The notes: a model not told the origin generated them from the sequence alone. Positions 36,031 to 45,356 are shown, numbered from the stretch's first letter. The stretch is 64,000 bases of DNA from Glaciecola sp028401415 (GCF_028401415.2 NZ_CP171821.2:2418001-2482000), one strand, 5' to 3'. Numbers and translations: made by a program.

Positions 36031-37725
36031 ATGAAAATCCTTATTGTCGACGACGACCTAGTTGACCGCAAAATTATTATCAATGCGCTGGGCGGCACCA
36101 AAGAGGCCCGTGATATCACCCAAACCAGCTCGGTAAAAGAAGGGCTTGCGCAACTAGAACACACACATTTTGATATCATTCTGCTCGATTACAAAATGCC
36201 CAAAGCCGACGGCATTGAAATGCTATATGAGCTGCGCGCCAGAAATGACCTGGGCAATACAGCGGTTGTCATGGTAAGTGCATCGGAAGAGACAGAGCTT
36301 GCCCTTGCTTGTATCGAAGCTGGCGCGCAAGACTTTATCGTCAAAGGCGAAATAAGCCAGGGAAAACTGCAAAAAGCCATGGTGCATGCTCAAAAGCGCT
36401 TTGAAATTGAGCAAAAAATGCATCAAAGTTACATTGCCGTTAAGCAAATGGCTGAGCGTGACCCACTCACCGGTTTGTCCAATCGCTATCATTTTGAAGA
36501 AACGCTTAAGGTGATGATTGCAAATAACAAGCGAACCAAACACAGCATTGCATTGCTTGCCCTGGATTTAGATAACTTCAAATATGTGAATGACACCTTT
36601 GGCCACGATGCCGGCGACACACTCTTAGTGATGATGGTCGGGAGAATTAACGGTTGCCTGCGTCAAAATGAGGGCTTTGCCCGCTTAGGTGGCGATGAGT
36701 TTGCTATTATTTTAGGCGGCATTGCTCAGATAAACGACGTTAGCGTAATCGCCGACCGAATTTTAGAAACGGTAGCTGAACCCTTTGTTTTAGACGATAA
36801 AGAAGTATATTGCGGCATGAGTATTGGCGTTGCCATCTTCCCCGCGGATGCAACGAAGGCCGAAGATTTAGTGAAATCGGCTGACATTGCAATGTATCGA
36901 GCCAAACAAAGCGGTAAGAATCGGGTTTGTTATTATGAATCGCAATTTCAAGCTGAATTTAATCATCGCTATGCCATCCAAACTGACATCCACGAGTGCT
37001 TAAAAAACGAACGTTTTACTCTTCATTATCAACCTATATTTGAGCTTAATTCGTCAAATATTGTCGGTTTCGAAGCACTCATTCGCTGGCCCAGCGATGC
37101 ATCTAAGCACTATACACCCGACAAATTCATTCCAATCGCCGAAGATACCCGTCAAATTATCGAGCTGGGACGCTGGGTGTTTGAACAAGCAGTGGCTCAA
37201 CTCAAGCAATGGCGAAGCAATAGCACAATCGCTACAAATCTTAGTATGTCAATCAACGTATCTCCGGTTCAATTGCGCGATGAGGAATTTGTTTCTTTAG
37301 CGCAACAAATAGTGAATGACTATGGTTTACCCGCTAGCAGCATTACACTAGAAATTACTGAAACGGCATTTTTTGAAGATCAGTCAAAAATTCAACAGAG
37401 TTTAACGGACCTGTCAACGCTCGGATTTAAAATTGCGCTGGATGACTTTGGGATGGGCTATTCTTCTATTTCACATCTGATGAATTACCCCATCGACATT
37501 GTCAAAATAGACAAGAGCTTACAGGCAAATCAGAGCAATAAGAGCAAGGCTGAAATGTTTGAAGCCTTAGTGTTGATGCTTTCAAAGCTGTCGTTTGAAA
37601 TAGTTGCTGAAGGTGTAGAGCAAAACGAGCAACTTTCACTGTGTCAAAAATTAGAAGTTCAGAAAGGACAAGGGTATTTGTTAGGTAGGCCTATGCCAAA
37701 AACCGATGCTGGCAAGCTGCTATAA
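36031..37725 (+). CDS. Response regulator with GGDEF and EAL domains
   Basis: 564 residues. The receiver (about 1-125) has VDDDLVDRKI and ILLDYKMPKADGIEM. The GGDEF domain (about 145-305) begins DPLTGLSNRYHF and has the intact site RLGGDEFAIILGG. The EAL domain (about 325-560) has FEALIRWP, LEITETAFFED, LDDFGMGYSS, VKIDKSLQ and VAEGVEQNEQ. It can in principle make and degrade c-di-GMP. It is a close paralogue of the protein at 29355-31109, with the same domain order and near-identical signature segments. It is the last gene of the kinase-regulator operon, and a terminator follows. Confidence 0.93.
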   Translation: MKILIVDDDLVDRKIIINALGGTKEARDITQTSSVKEGLAQLEHTHFDIILLDYKMPKADGIEMLYELRARNDLGNTAVVMVSASEETELALACIEAGAQDFIVKGEISQGKLQKAMVHAQKRFEIEQKMHQSYIAVKQMAERDPLTGLSNRYHFEETLKVMIANNKRTKHSIALLALDLDNFKYVNDTFGHDAGDTLLVMMVGRINGCLRQNEGFARLGGDEFAIILGGIAQINDVSVIADRILETVAEPFVLDDKEVYCGMSIGVAIFPADATKAEDLVKSADIAMYRAKQSGKNRVCYYESQFQAEFNHRYAIQTDIHECLKNERFTLHYQPIFELNSSNIVGFEALIRWPSDASKHYTPDKFIPIAEDTRQIIELGRWVFEQAVAQLKQWRSNSTIATNLSMSINVSPVQLRDEEFVSLAQQIVNDYGLPASSITLEITETAFFEDQSKIQQSLTDLSTLGFKIALDDFGMGYSSISHLMNYPIDIVKIDKSLQANQSNKSKAEMFEALVLMLSKLSFEIVAEGVEQNEQLSLCQKLEVQKGQGYLLGRPMPKTDAGKLL

Positions 37726-37771
37726 ACCTACGTTCACAACTTAGCTTAATAAAATGTGGTCTGTAGAAAAG

Positions 37772-37810
37772 AAAAAAGCCGCTCAAATTCACTAGAATCG
37801 AGCGGCTTTT
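37772..37810. terminator. Bidirectional terminator between GGDEF-EAL gene and rplI
   Basis: AAAAAAGCCGCTC and GAGCGGCTTTT form a stem with A and T tracts on both sides. It lies between two convergent genes and can stop both transcripts. Confidence 0.9.
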
Positions 37811-37834
37811 GATTATTGCGTCAGGTCGTGAGGC

Positions 37835-38287
37835 TTAAGCCTCTGCAATCACCTGCAATTTAATCGCAGCCATGACTTCAGCATGAACTTGTACGTCAAT
37901 GTCGTACTCGCCCACTTCGCGAAGCGTACCAGTCGGTAATTTCACTTCGGCTTTAGTCACTTCAACACCGGCGTTGGTAATTGCATCTGCAATATCACGG
38001 GTGCCGATTGAACCAAATAGCTTTCCTTCATCGCCCGCAGGCGCTGCAATAACTACTGGCTCGAGCGCGTTGATTTTCTCTGCTCTTGCTTCTGCTGTTG
38101 CTAACTCTTCAGCAATTTTCGCTTCAAGTTCAGCGCGGCGTGCTTCAAACTTTTCAACGTTAGCTTTGGTTGCAGGTACTGCTTTTCCTTGAGGGAATAA
38201 GAAGTTACGAGCGTAACCGGATTTAACGTTCACTGTGTCGCCAAGGCCGCCAAGGTTTGCGATTTTATCTAATAATATGATATCCAT
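37835..38287 (-). CDS. rplI: Ribosomal protein bL9
   Basis: 150 residues, the full bL9 length. The N-terminal RNA-binding domain starts MDIILLDKIANLGGLGDTVN and contains GYARNFLFPQGKAV. A long connecting helix rich in Ala and Glu and the C-terminal domain (LFGSIGTRDIADAI, ending AAIKLQVIAEA) follow. It is the last gene of the rpsF-rpsR-rplI operon, with a terminator downstream. Confidence 0.98.
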   Translation of the reverse strand: MDIILLDKIANLGGLGDTVNVKSGYARNFLFPQGKAVPATKANVEKFEARRAELEAKIAEELATAEARAEKINALEPVVIAAPAGDEGKLFGSIGTRDIADAITNAGVEVTKAEVKLPTGTLREVGEYDIDVQVHAEVMAAIKLQVIAEA

Positions 38288-38305
38288 CTTTGCTACCCCT
38301 TCAGC

Positions 38306-38533
38306 TTACTTGTGAGAGTCAGTGTAAGGTAACAAGGCTAGAAAGCGCGCGCGCTTAATGGCCGTTGATAGCTGACGCTGATACTTAGCACTGGTGCCGG
38401 TAATACGGCTAGGGACAATTTTGCCACTCTCAGTGATGTAGTTTTTTAACAAAGCGATATCTTTATAATCAATTTGCGTTACGCCTTCTGCAGAAAAACG
38501 GCAGAATTTACGACGTCTGAAAAAACGAGCCAT
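38306..38533 (-). CDS. rpsR: Ribosomal protein bS18
   Basis: 75 residues, the normal length. The body has the usual signature: FRRRKFCRFSAEGVTQIDYK, then GKIVPSRITGTSAKYQRQL and AIKRARFLALLPYTDSH. It binds 16S rRNA together with bS6. It is directly adjacent to rpsF (the stop and start meet at 38533), so translation is probably coupled. Confidence 0.98.
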   Translation of the reverse strand: MARFFRRRKFCRFSAEGVTQIDYKDIALLKNYITESGKIVPSRITGTSAKYQRQLSTAIKRARFLALLPYTDSHK

Positions 38534-38946
38534 TATGCTTCTCCCTCTTCTGATTTAGCTTCCTCAGCAGGCGCTTCGGCAGCCGGAGCTGGCGCAGGTG
38601 CTGGACGCTCTTTACGCTCTTCTCTGCGTTCTTCTTTAGCCATAGGCGACTGTTCAGTCACTGCAGCCTTAGTGCGCATAACAAGGTTACGTAGAATAAT
38701 ATCGTTAAAGCGAAAAGCCGTTTCTAGTTCCTCAACAGCTTCTGCAGTTGCTTCAGCATTGATAAGAACGTAGTGTGCTTTGTGGAGTTTTTCGATTGGG
38801 TAAGCCAATTGACGACGGCCCCAGTCTTCTAAACGGTGGATAGTTCCGCCGTCTGTTTCTAGAATACCTTTGTACTTTTCAATCATACCAGGTACTTGTT
38901 CACTCTGATCAGGGTGAACCATAAATACGATTTCGTAATGACGCAT
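38533..38946 (-). CDS. rpsF: Ribosomal protein bS6
   Basis: 137 residues. The conserved part (MRHYEIVFMVHPDQSEQVPG, YPIEKLHKAHYVL, FRFNDIILRNLVM) is followed by a tail of about 35 residues rich in Ala, Pro and Glu (APAPAPAAEAPAEEA). E. coli bS6 also has a variable glutamate-rich C-terminus. It forms a complex with bS18. No priB gene lies between rpsF and rpsR, unlike E. coli. Confidence 0.98.
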   Translation of the reverse strand: MRHYEIVFMVHPDQSEQVPGMIEKYKGILETDGGTIHRLEDWGRRQLAYPIEKLHKAHYVLINAEATAEAVEELETAFRFNDIILRNLVMRTKAAVTEQSPMAKEERREERKERPAPAPAPAAEAPAEEAKSEEGEA

Positions 38947-38947
38947 T

Positions 38948-38983
38948 ACTGCTCCCTACGGTTATAGTCTCGGGTAGTGCAGT
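38948..38983 (-). promoter_or_regulatory. Candidate S6:S18 autoregulatory leader hairpin of rpsF
   Basis: Just upstream of the rpsF ATG the transcript can pair ACTGC with GCAGT and, inside, CTAC with GTAG. The loop contains CCGA and ACC, followed by G. A stem with CCG-containing unpaired positions directly before rpsF is the known form of the S6:S18-binding leader that gives feedback control. I judged the fold by eye only. Confidence 0.45.
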
Positions 38984-39065
38984 CGTCTACATGGAGACAA
39001 GGAACTGATGGTGTTGACTGCAAGGGCGCGCATATTACAGACAAACGCCCTGCAGAGCAAGCAAA

Positions 39066-39533
39066 TTATGCGATTTTGGTGATATGCAATACACCTACAT
39101 CGGTTTGCGTAATAGCCACTTTATCACCAGCCTGAATGGGTGAGTCGGCAGTTAAGCGCCAAGATATGCCTGAGTACTCATATGTTGGCTGCTGATCAAT
39201 GGGTAGAAGGGGGTCAATATCTTGTGGACAAACAAAACTGTGGCCCACAATATCATTGTCGGCGCGCTTGGTATCGACATTGGCCTGCAAGGCTTTAAAG
39301 CGTTTCCACAACAATACTGCAAAGAGCGCTGTAAAAACCACAATACTCATCAACGATGCCAGCCAGGTTTCAGGGACGATACCCAAATACATCAAACCCG
39401 CAGTGACAATGGTGGCTAAGCCAATAAAAAATACAAAAAACGTACTAAAACCCAGAACAAGTACTTCAATGGCTAGAAGGATTATTCCAATAACCAAGAG
39501 CGTTTCGGCATAGTGTTCAGAAAACCACTGCAT
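39066..39533 (-). CDS. Short NfeD-like membrane protein (YbbK type)
   Basis: 155 residues. The first 70 residues contain two to three membrane helices (ETLLVIGIILLAIEVLVLGF, FVFFIGLATIVTAG, SLMSIVVFTALFAVLL). The C-terminal part is an OB-fold-like domain (ISWRLTADSPIQAGDKVAIT). It lacks the serine protease domain of long NfeD proteins. Such proteins pair with SPFH proteins, and here the gene lies 13 bases after the QmcA-like gene, as for ybbK-qmcA in E. coli. The role is probably in membrane microdomain organisation (family inference). Confidence 0.87.
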   Translation of the reverse strand: MQWFSEHYAETLLVIGIILLAIEVLVLGFSTFFVFFIGLATIVTAGLMYLGIVPETWLASLMSIVVFTALFAVLLWKRFKALQANVDTKRADNDIVGHSFVCPQDIDPLLPIDQQPTYEYSGISWRLTADSPIQAGDKVAITQTDVGVLHITKIA

Positions 39534-39546
39534 CAGCGCACCTCCT

Positions 39547-40491
39547 TTAAGCTTTTTTGCCTGCCTGCAAGGCTTGAATTATCGTTGTTGCTTGCGCAAC
39601 GACCGAGCCAGCTTCAGTGCTTGAATCGGGCAGGAGCACCACTGATGACTCTTTAGCAATGGCTTGTTTCGCTTCAATCGCTTTTGTTGCGAGGTCAAGT
39701 TCGATGGCTTTTTGTCCCTCATCGGTATTGGCCGCTTCCCCAACCTTATGCAAGGCTTCTGCTTGGGCTTCGGCCACAGCAACAATTGCAGAAGCTTCAC
39801 CTTGCGCACGCAGTATTTGCTCTTCTTTATCCGCTTGAGCTGCAAGCACAACCGACGCCTTTTCACCTTCCGCACGGTTGATTGCCGCCTGTCGATCGCC
39901 TTCTGACTCTAAGATTTGCGCACGCTTCACGCGCTCCGCCTTCATTTGCGCTTCCATCGCTTCCATGACTGAACTTGGCGGAATAATGTCTTTAATTTCA
40001 TAGCGCATTACCTGGATACCCCATGGACCTGCGGCGATATTAATTGCGCTTACAATATTAGTATTAAGGATATCTCGCTCTTCAAAGGTCTTATCAAGCT
40101 CCATTTTCCCAAGCTCAGAGCGCATAGTGGTTTGCGCAAGTTGGGTAACGGCAAATACATAGTCTTCAACGCCATAAGTGGCTTTGTATGGGTCGAGCAC
40201 CCTAAAATAAAGTACACCATCCACTGACAGTGAAATATTGTCTTTAGTAATCGCGCTTTGCTCTGGCACATCCACCGCTTGTTCTTTCAAGGAGCGATTA
40301 GCAGAAACTTTATCCACAAAAGGAAGGATGAAATTTAGTCCGGCTTCTTTGGTTGATTGGTATTTTCCAAAGCGTTCTATAATGTACGCTCGGTTTTGAG
40401 GTACAAATTTAATCGAGGTTTTAAGCAGAATGACCACTAAGATGATCAGGGCAACTTCTACTCTAAATAAAATATCTAATATTGCTTCCAT
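39547..40491 (-). CDS. qmcA: QmcA-like SPFH/stomatin protein
   Basis: 314 residues. An N-terminal membrane anchor (about 7-25, LFRVEVALIILVVILL) is followed by an SPFH domain: VPQNRAYIIERFGKYQSTKE, VDVPEQSAITKDNISLSVDG, TTMRSELGKMELDKTF. An Ala/Glu-rich coiled coil comes next (AQADKEEQILRAQGEASAIV), and the tail is hydrophobic. Length and neighbours match E. coli QmcA. It is a membrane scaffold protein, sometimes linked to FtsH. It is a distinct family from the HflK/HflC pair at 2.4-4.5 kb. Confidence 0.9.
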   Translation of the reverse strand: MEAILDILFRVEVALIILVVILLKTSIKFVPQNRAYIIERFGKYQSTKEAGLNFILPFVDKVSANRSLKEQAVDVPEQSAITKDNISLSVDGVLYFRVLDPYKATYGVEDYVFAVTQLAQTTMRSELGKMELDKTFEERDILNTNIVSAINIAAGPWGIQVMRYEIKDIIPPSSVMEAMEAQMKAERVKRAQILESEGDRQAAINRAEGEKASVVLAAQADKEEQILRAQGEASAIVAVAEAQAEALHKVGEAANTDEGQKAIELDLATKAIEAKQAIAKESSVVLLPDSSTEAGSVVAQATTIIQALQAGKKA

Positions 40492-40639
40492 GTATTTTCC
40501 TATTTATCAGCTATGGCGCACTGCGGTCAAGTCAATCGCCTTTGGACAAGCACCTACATGTGCTCTACCCTCTGATATTACTTTGCTCGCCCTATTTGCG
40601 CCAGTGCTTTGTTAATCAAGTTAAGAGGAACCATTACCC

Positions 40640-41146
40640 ATGAACGACGACATGCATCCTCGCATTCAAGCCCTTATTGGTTTATTTAATTTGCAGCCTC
40701 ACCCAGAGGGCGGCTATTACTCAGAAGAATATCGAAGCGAAGAGCAGGTAGCCTCATATGTAGATAGCGAGAAACGCGCCAGCGTTAGTCACATATACTT
40801 TTTGCTTGCGCGCGGACAAGTAAGCCGTTGGCACAAAGTGCTGCACGATGAGATATGGAACGTCTATGAAGGCGATCCTTTGCGGATATTGACCTTAAGC
40901 ACCAAAGACAATAGCAATAGGCTGGCGGACGACATTATTGGTAAACAAAATACTCAAGGGCGCGAAGACTATTTCAAAGTGATTACTGGCGGCGACTATC
41001 AAGCAGCTGAATCAACAGGCGCCTATACCTTCGTAGGATGCAGTGTAGCGCCGGGCTTTGAATTTCGAGACTTTTCTTACATCGAAGATGAAGCAACACG
41101 CGCGATTGTAAAGGACTATAAGAAAGACTATCAAAAATTTTTGTAA
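40640..41146 (+). CDS. Cupin_5 (DUF985) family protein
   Basis: 168 residues. A typical DUF985 start: LIGLFNLQPHPEGGYYSEEY. The cupin core contains SHIYFLLARGQVSRWHKVLH, EIWNVYEGDPL and later GCSVAPGFEFRDF. Similar proteins are single-domain beta-barrels with a pocket suggestive of binding a small ligand; no reaction has been established that I can assign here. The ATG follows AAGAGGAACC. It stands alone between the qmcA pair (divergent) and a convergent outer-membrane protein gene. Confidence 0.85.
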   Translation: MNDDMHPRIQALIGLFNLQPHPEGGYYSEEYRSEEQVASYVDSEKRASVSHIYFLLARGQVSRWHKVLHDEIWNVYEGDPLRILTLSTKDNSNRLADDIIGKQNTQGREDYFKVITGGDYQAAESTGAYTFVGCSVAPGFEFRDFSYIEDEATRAIVKDYKKDYQKFL

Positions 41147-41160
41147 TCACTCATGGTACG

Positions 41161-43560
41161 TTACGGCAGCCACGCGTAGCTAAACTTCATAAACAAAGAC
41201 TGATTGTCATTTACGAGCTCGGTTAAATCATCATCGTCGAACGCCGACTGGGAATAACCGACAAAAAATCGAGTGAACGGGTTGAGTGTATAGGAGTAAA
41301 GTAGCTGGAAGCCCAGATTTTTGCTTTTTTCATCCACCTCGACCGAATAATTATCTTGATTGCGATCTATATCTGAAAAGTTAACGATTAAGCGTAAAGA
41401 CTGCAAAGGGTCAAACTGATACGTAAAACGGGTGTCAAACAAGTTGGCCACGAACAAACTTTGATCATCGGCATCAAGCTCGCTGTAAGTATGATCAAAG
41501 CTAACGCTGAAATGTTTGCCTAGATTCAAATCAAAACCATTTTCAGCGAACACTCTGTCTCCCAAGCGATTATTCACTAAATCTACCCTATCGCCCACGC
41601 TCCAGAAAGTGTAGAACTCAATGAGAGCATTAGGCTGCATTTCAAAAAAAACGTTCGTTTGCGTTTCTTCGAATAAGGTTGTATTGCCATCAATATCTAA
41701 GATAGAGCTGTCGTGTCGCAAGCCCGTTCGGTCGCGATTGACTACTCGAATCTCAAAATAGCTTTGCAAATCAGCGCGAATCCCAATTTGCGCCTCTAGT
41801 TCTCTTTCAAGCAATTCATCATTATCGTTATGTGTAATATCCCAGTCACCGCTTAGTTGAATGCGATTCCACCAGCTGTCTTCATTCCACCACCGATACC
41901 CACCGCCGAGCACGTAACGCTGGCGATCTGAGGTATTGCTAAAGCCTAAGTCTGTTCGTGTATCTGCGTCATCCACAATGCGACGTGCACGCAGAAAGTA
42001 GTCTTCATTGTCACGCTCATAAAAAATGCGATACGAAATGCCCGATAGAGTATCATCGCTTTGTACACGCAATGCAGACTCTGAAAGGTCATCTGGCGAT
42101 TGACAATCATCGTCACAAAAATCACGGAATAGATCTTGTGGATAGTCGGTAAGTGAATGCACAAGCTGAACGCGAAGCGTATCTTGCTCGCTTAAAAGGT
42201 ATCTTGCATCTAGCGCATTGACAATATTTTGATAATTGTCAGAGTTTCTTATGGTGCTGACCACTCCCATCGACAGTGCGTTGGAGTAATCGTAGCGATA
42301 GCGCCCCGCAAAGTTGACGGAGTCCTCTTCAAGCGTAGCCACAGATGATCCTAAATTACCCGGTACCAAGAAGCTTGTGGAGCTATCATTGGCGACAAAT
42401 ACGCCCACACTGTGTTCTTGCATTCGCCCTGTAAGCTTTGCTCCATAGTCAGGGGCATTAATGTTCCGCGTGTATACTAAATTTTGTATCGAGGTGAAGT
42501 AATCCGCATTTTCCACAAAAAATGGGCGTTGCTCAGGAAAGAACAGCGCGAAGTTATTATTGATATTTAGCTGCGCCTGATCGGCTTCAACTTGCGAAAA
42601 ATCGGGGTTGAGCGTACCTGAAAAAGTAAGCTCAGGGCTAATGCCCCAATTTACATCAACGCCAAATTCCTGATTGTTTTCCTTGTCCCACTCCATGCTT
42701 TCTATTGGGTCGCGTGTTCTAGAAACACCAGCCACAAAAGTAGGGACAATTGCGAGATTTTGACCTTGCTTAGCACTGGCAAAGCCGGTTAAATCTCCCA
42801 TCTGACAAAGGTTACATGCATTGTCTCGGTCAAAAGGCACATGCGAAATGCGATAACTATCGGCACGTGGATAAAAGCGAACAAACTCAATGCCCCAGGT
42901 TTTGTTATTGCTCGATTCTTCGAAATTCATAAGGCGTAAGGGAATACGCATTTCAACTACAAAGCCATAATCGGTAAGTTGTCCGGCTGACTCCCATATG
43001 CCATTCCAACTGGTACTTTCGTTGCGGGTCATCTCATTTTCAACCGAATCTGTTTGCACACCCAGCGGATTGACAAAGTACTGGTAAGCCAAACGTCCAT
43101 CGTTAAAAGTATCTATCTTTATGCCGACGAGGTCCTCTGAGAAGCTGCGATCTCTATCCCGTAAAAAAGCTCTTATCTTTTCAGGTTCAGGATCGTGCGC
43201 AACAAACAAGATCAAAAGCTCAGTACCGTTTTCAAAATACTTTACCTGAGTACTCACCGGTGGAAGTGCGTTTTCAAATGGTCGCGTGACGTAGTTTAAC
43301 GACACACTGGCTGCCCCTTCCCACTCTTGCTCGCTGTACTCGCCGTCGATGCTAATCATATTTTGGCGATTCGGAATATCAAAAACAAAATCTGCAAGAT
43401 TTAAGCTGCGATCATGTCTAGCTTGAACAGATACTGATTGCCCAGAGATAGAATTGTCTGATCTTGCCTGTTGTTTTCCGCCGGTGCTTGTCACTGCAGA
43501 CACGATCTCAACATTCAGCAAAAAAACACAGAAAAAAATTGTGAAGCGATGAAGTTTCAT
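41161..43560 (-). CDS. DUF5916 outer-membrane protein with CBM9-like N-terminal domain
   Basis: 799 residues. The N-terminal signal region has FTIFFCVFLLNVEIVSA. A carbohydrate-binding family 9-like domain (about 60-240) contains ISIDGEYSEQEWEGA and WGIEFVRFYPRADSYRIS. A long C-terminal part with alternating polar/hydrophobic strands and a terminal aromatic residue pattern (SLFMKFSYAWLP) looks like a beta-barrel. DUF5916 proteins are common in marine heterotrophs, often near peptidase or sugar-uptake genes; their ligand is unknown. It appears monocistronic. Confidence 0.85.
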   Translation of the reverse strand: MKLHRFTIFFCVFLLNVEIVSAVTSTGGKQQARSDNSISGQSVSVQARHDRSLNLADFVFDIPNRQNMISIDGEYSEQEWEGAASVSLNYVTRPFENALPPVSTQVKYFENGTELLILFVAHDPEPEKIRAFLRDRDRSFSEDLVGIKIDTFNDGRLAYQYFVNPLGVQTDSVENEMTRNESTSWNGIWESAGQLTDYGFVVEMRIPLRLMNFEESSNNKTWGIEFVRFYPRADSYRISHVPFDRDNACNLCQMGDLTGFASAKQGQNLAIVPTFVAGVSRTRDPIESMEWDKENNQEFGVDVNWGISPELTFSGTLNPDFSQVEADQAQLNINNNFALFFPEQRPFFVENADYFTSIQNLVYTRNINAPDYGAKLTGRMQEHSVGVFVANDSSTSFLVPGNLGSSVATLEEDSVNFAGRYRYDYSNALSMGVVSTIRNSDNYQNIVNALDARYLLSEQDTLRVQLVHSLTDYPQDLFRDFCDDDCQSPDDLSESALRVQSDDTLSGISYRIFYERDNEDYFLRARRIVDDADTRTDLGFSNTSDRQRYVLGGGYRWWNEDSWWNRIQLSGDWDITHNDNDELLERELEAQIGIRADLQSYFEIRVVNRDRTGLRHDSSILDIDGNTTLFEETQTNVFFEMQPNALIEFYTFWSVGDRVDLVNNRLGDRVFAENGFDLNLGKHFSVSFDHTYSELDADDQSLFVANLFDTRFTYQFDPLQSLRLIVNFSDIDRNQDNYSVEVDEKSKNLGFQLLYSYTLNPFTRFFVGYSQSAFDDDDLTELVNDNQSLFMKFSYAWLP

Positions 43561-43779
43561 TCAGGTAGTATCTTTTATTGCGCGAGTTAGAAGTGTGCCA
43601 AGGTCATACCATGGCTATCGTTAATACGTTTATCGGCCACAATAATATCTTTATAAGCTGTTCAGCGCTATAAAATGACGCGTACAAAGTCATCTTACCA
43701 GCACGCATTCGTTGTCTTTGTGCTTGCATCCCTTTCCAAATTTCATATTCTAACTCATCCATCCCAAAAAGGACTTTTT

Positions 43780-44133
43780 ATGACTGACCCAGTAATCCAG
43801 CAAGACGGCGACACTTCGAACATGGCGAAATTGGTATATATCCTCTATCTCGCCAGCATTGTAGTGGGCATAACAGGCCTCATCGGTGTAATTATCGCTT
43901 ACATACATAAAAGCCAAAGCGCTTTATGGTTGCAATCTCATTATCAATTTATAATACGCACATTTTGGATTGGATTACTGTTCAGTATTGTCGGTGCACT
44001 GCTCACAGTTGTCCTAATTGGCTTTTTAGTGTTGCTGTTTTTAGTGGTGTGGCTGATTATCCGATGCGTGAAAGGTTTTCAGTATCTGGAGAAAAGAGAG
44101 CCGCATCCCGATCCAACAACGTGGCTGTTTTAA
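43780..44133 (+). CDS. DUF4870-like small inner-membrane protein
   Basis: 117 residues from ATG 43780, which has AAAAAGGA 8 bases upstream. Three membrane helices are visible: LVYILYLASIVVGITGLIG, WIGLLFSIVGALLTVVLI and FLVLLFLVVWLIIR. SHYQF between the first and second fits the DUF4870/Tic20-like family. The function is unknown. An in-frame ATG at 43675 would add 35 residues and has no ribosome binding site. A terminator follows. Confidence 0.8.
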   Translation: MTDPVIQQDGDTSNMAKLVYILYLASIVVGITGLIGVIIAYIHKSQSALWLQSHYQFIIRTFWIGLLFSIVGALLTVVLIGFLVLLFLVVWLIIRCVKGFQYLEKREPHPDPTTWLF

Positions 44134-44149
44134 TCTAAGCACATTACAC

Positions 44150-44179
44150 AAAAGGGTAGCTTGAAAAAGCTACCCTTTT
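44150..44179. terminator. Bidirectional terminator
   Basis: AAAGGGTAGC and GCTACCCTTTT form a 10-bp stem around TTGAAAAA, with A-rich and T-rich flanks. It lies between the convergent DUF4870 and chemoreceptor genes. Confidence 0.9.
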
Positions 44180-44207
44180 GATTTTTGAAAAATGTAGAAC
44201 GTGACAC

Positions 44208-45356
44208 TTACTGCTTTGCCAACTCATCTAAGGCATGCATGAGTTGCTCACTCGCATTTTCCATTTCTTGTAACTTACTTAAAGCAAGCTGCATATCATC
44301 TTTCATAATTGCTTCAAGCGCAGTCGAACCGCACTGATGAACTTTCTGATGCGGACGCTCTATCGCTTTAAATGCGGCCGATTTTGCAATCTCATTTTGG
44401 CTTTGAGAAGCGTACCATTTACCTAATCGACAGCTGTGATGATCAGATAAATCCTCCGCCCTCTTGTTACCAATACCACTTGCAATTGCATATACATCTG
44501 ATTTCCACACAATGTGGTCTAACTTTACCGTCTGAACGAAGGTTTCGTGAGAAGATACAGAGATGGTTGAAGTAATCGAGTCGCACTTGCTAACAATCGC
44601 TTGATAGTGGCTATTTAGCTGGTTAACACCCTCTGATAAGCTTGCATTGTTGCCACTTATTTCATCCACCGAGCCTACTGCAGACTTTGTCGAGGTTAGA
44701 ATACTTGAAACCAGTTCTGCAACTTCACTAGCCGACTTATTAGTTTCAGTGGCTAGCGTGCGCACTTCATCAGCCACTACGCTGAATCCGCGGCCTGCAT
44801 CTCCTGCTCTTGCGGCTTCAATTGCCGCGTTTAGCGCGAGCAAGTTAGTTTGATCAGATATGTTCGTAATCGTCGAGACAAAAGTATTAATGCTGTCGGC
44901 AGTATCAGAAAGGCCGGTGATACTGCTTGCCATACCGCCCATTTTAAGCCCCATCTGGTCCATCGAACTCAGGATTTCTTGCAAAGCAGTGGTTGACGTT
45001 GCAAATAACTCATTCACCTGTTCAACTGACTGGGTTTCTTTATCAATGCGCTCAAAAGACTGCAAAACCGTTTGCCTCACACTATCTACTTGCTGCATAG
45101 AGTTGATCACGCACTGCAAAAGCTGATTTTGATGTTCGCTGCTCTTTAAGCTCGATGTATCGTTAAGCTGTGAATTAAGCAGGGCACTTTCTTGCTGCAG
45201 AACGGTATTTTCTTGCTGAAGTGCATCAAGCTGTTCTTTCAGTTGCTTGTTATGTTCAACAACTTCACGATGCTGACTGGCTAAAACAATCATTAATTCT
45301 TCTTCCTCATCTTTGGTGTGCGTCTTATGCCGTTTCTTGGGCGTGATGCTGGGCAT
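44208..45356 (-). CDS. Soluble methyl-accepting chemotaxis protein with C-terminal CZB zinc domain
   Basis: 382 residues with no membrane segment. An N-terminal coiled coil (about 30-75) is followed by a signalling domain whose hairpin tip is LLALNAAIEAARAGDAGRGF and SVVADEVRTLA. The C-terminal CZB (chemoreceptor zinc-binding) domain (about 275-380) has its ligands in LDHIVWKSDVYA, HHSCRLGKWYA and HQKVHQCG. Soluble receptors of this kind sense zinc or hypochlorous acid through the zinc-thiolate site in studied cases. It may form cytoplasmic arrays or signal to a diguanylate cyclase. No other chemotaxis genes are nearby. Confidence 0.9.
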   Translation of the reverse strand: MPSITPKKRHKTHTKDEEEELMIVLASQHREVVEHNKQLKEQLDALQQENTVLQQESALLNSQLNDTSSLKSSEHQNQLLQCVINSMQQVDSVRQTVLQSFERIDKETQSVEQVNELFATSTTALQEILSSMDQMGLKMGGMASSITGLSDTADSINTFVSTITNISDQTNLLALNAAIEAARAGDAGRGFSVVADEVRTLATETNKSASEVAELVSSILTSTKSAVGSVDEISGNNASLSEGVNQLNSHYQAIVSKCDSITSTISVSSHETFVQTVKLDHIVWKSDVYAIASGIGNKRAEDLSDHHSCRLGKWYASQSQNEIAKSAAFKAIERPHQKVHQCGSTALEAIMKDDMQLALSKLQEMENASEQLMHALDELAKQ

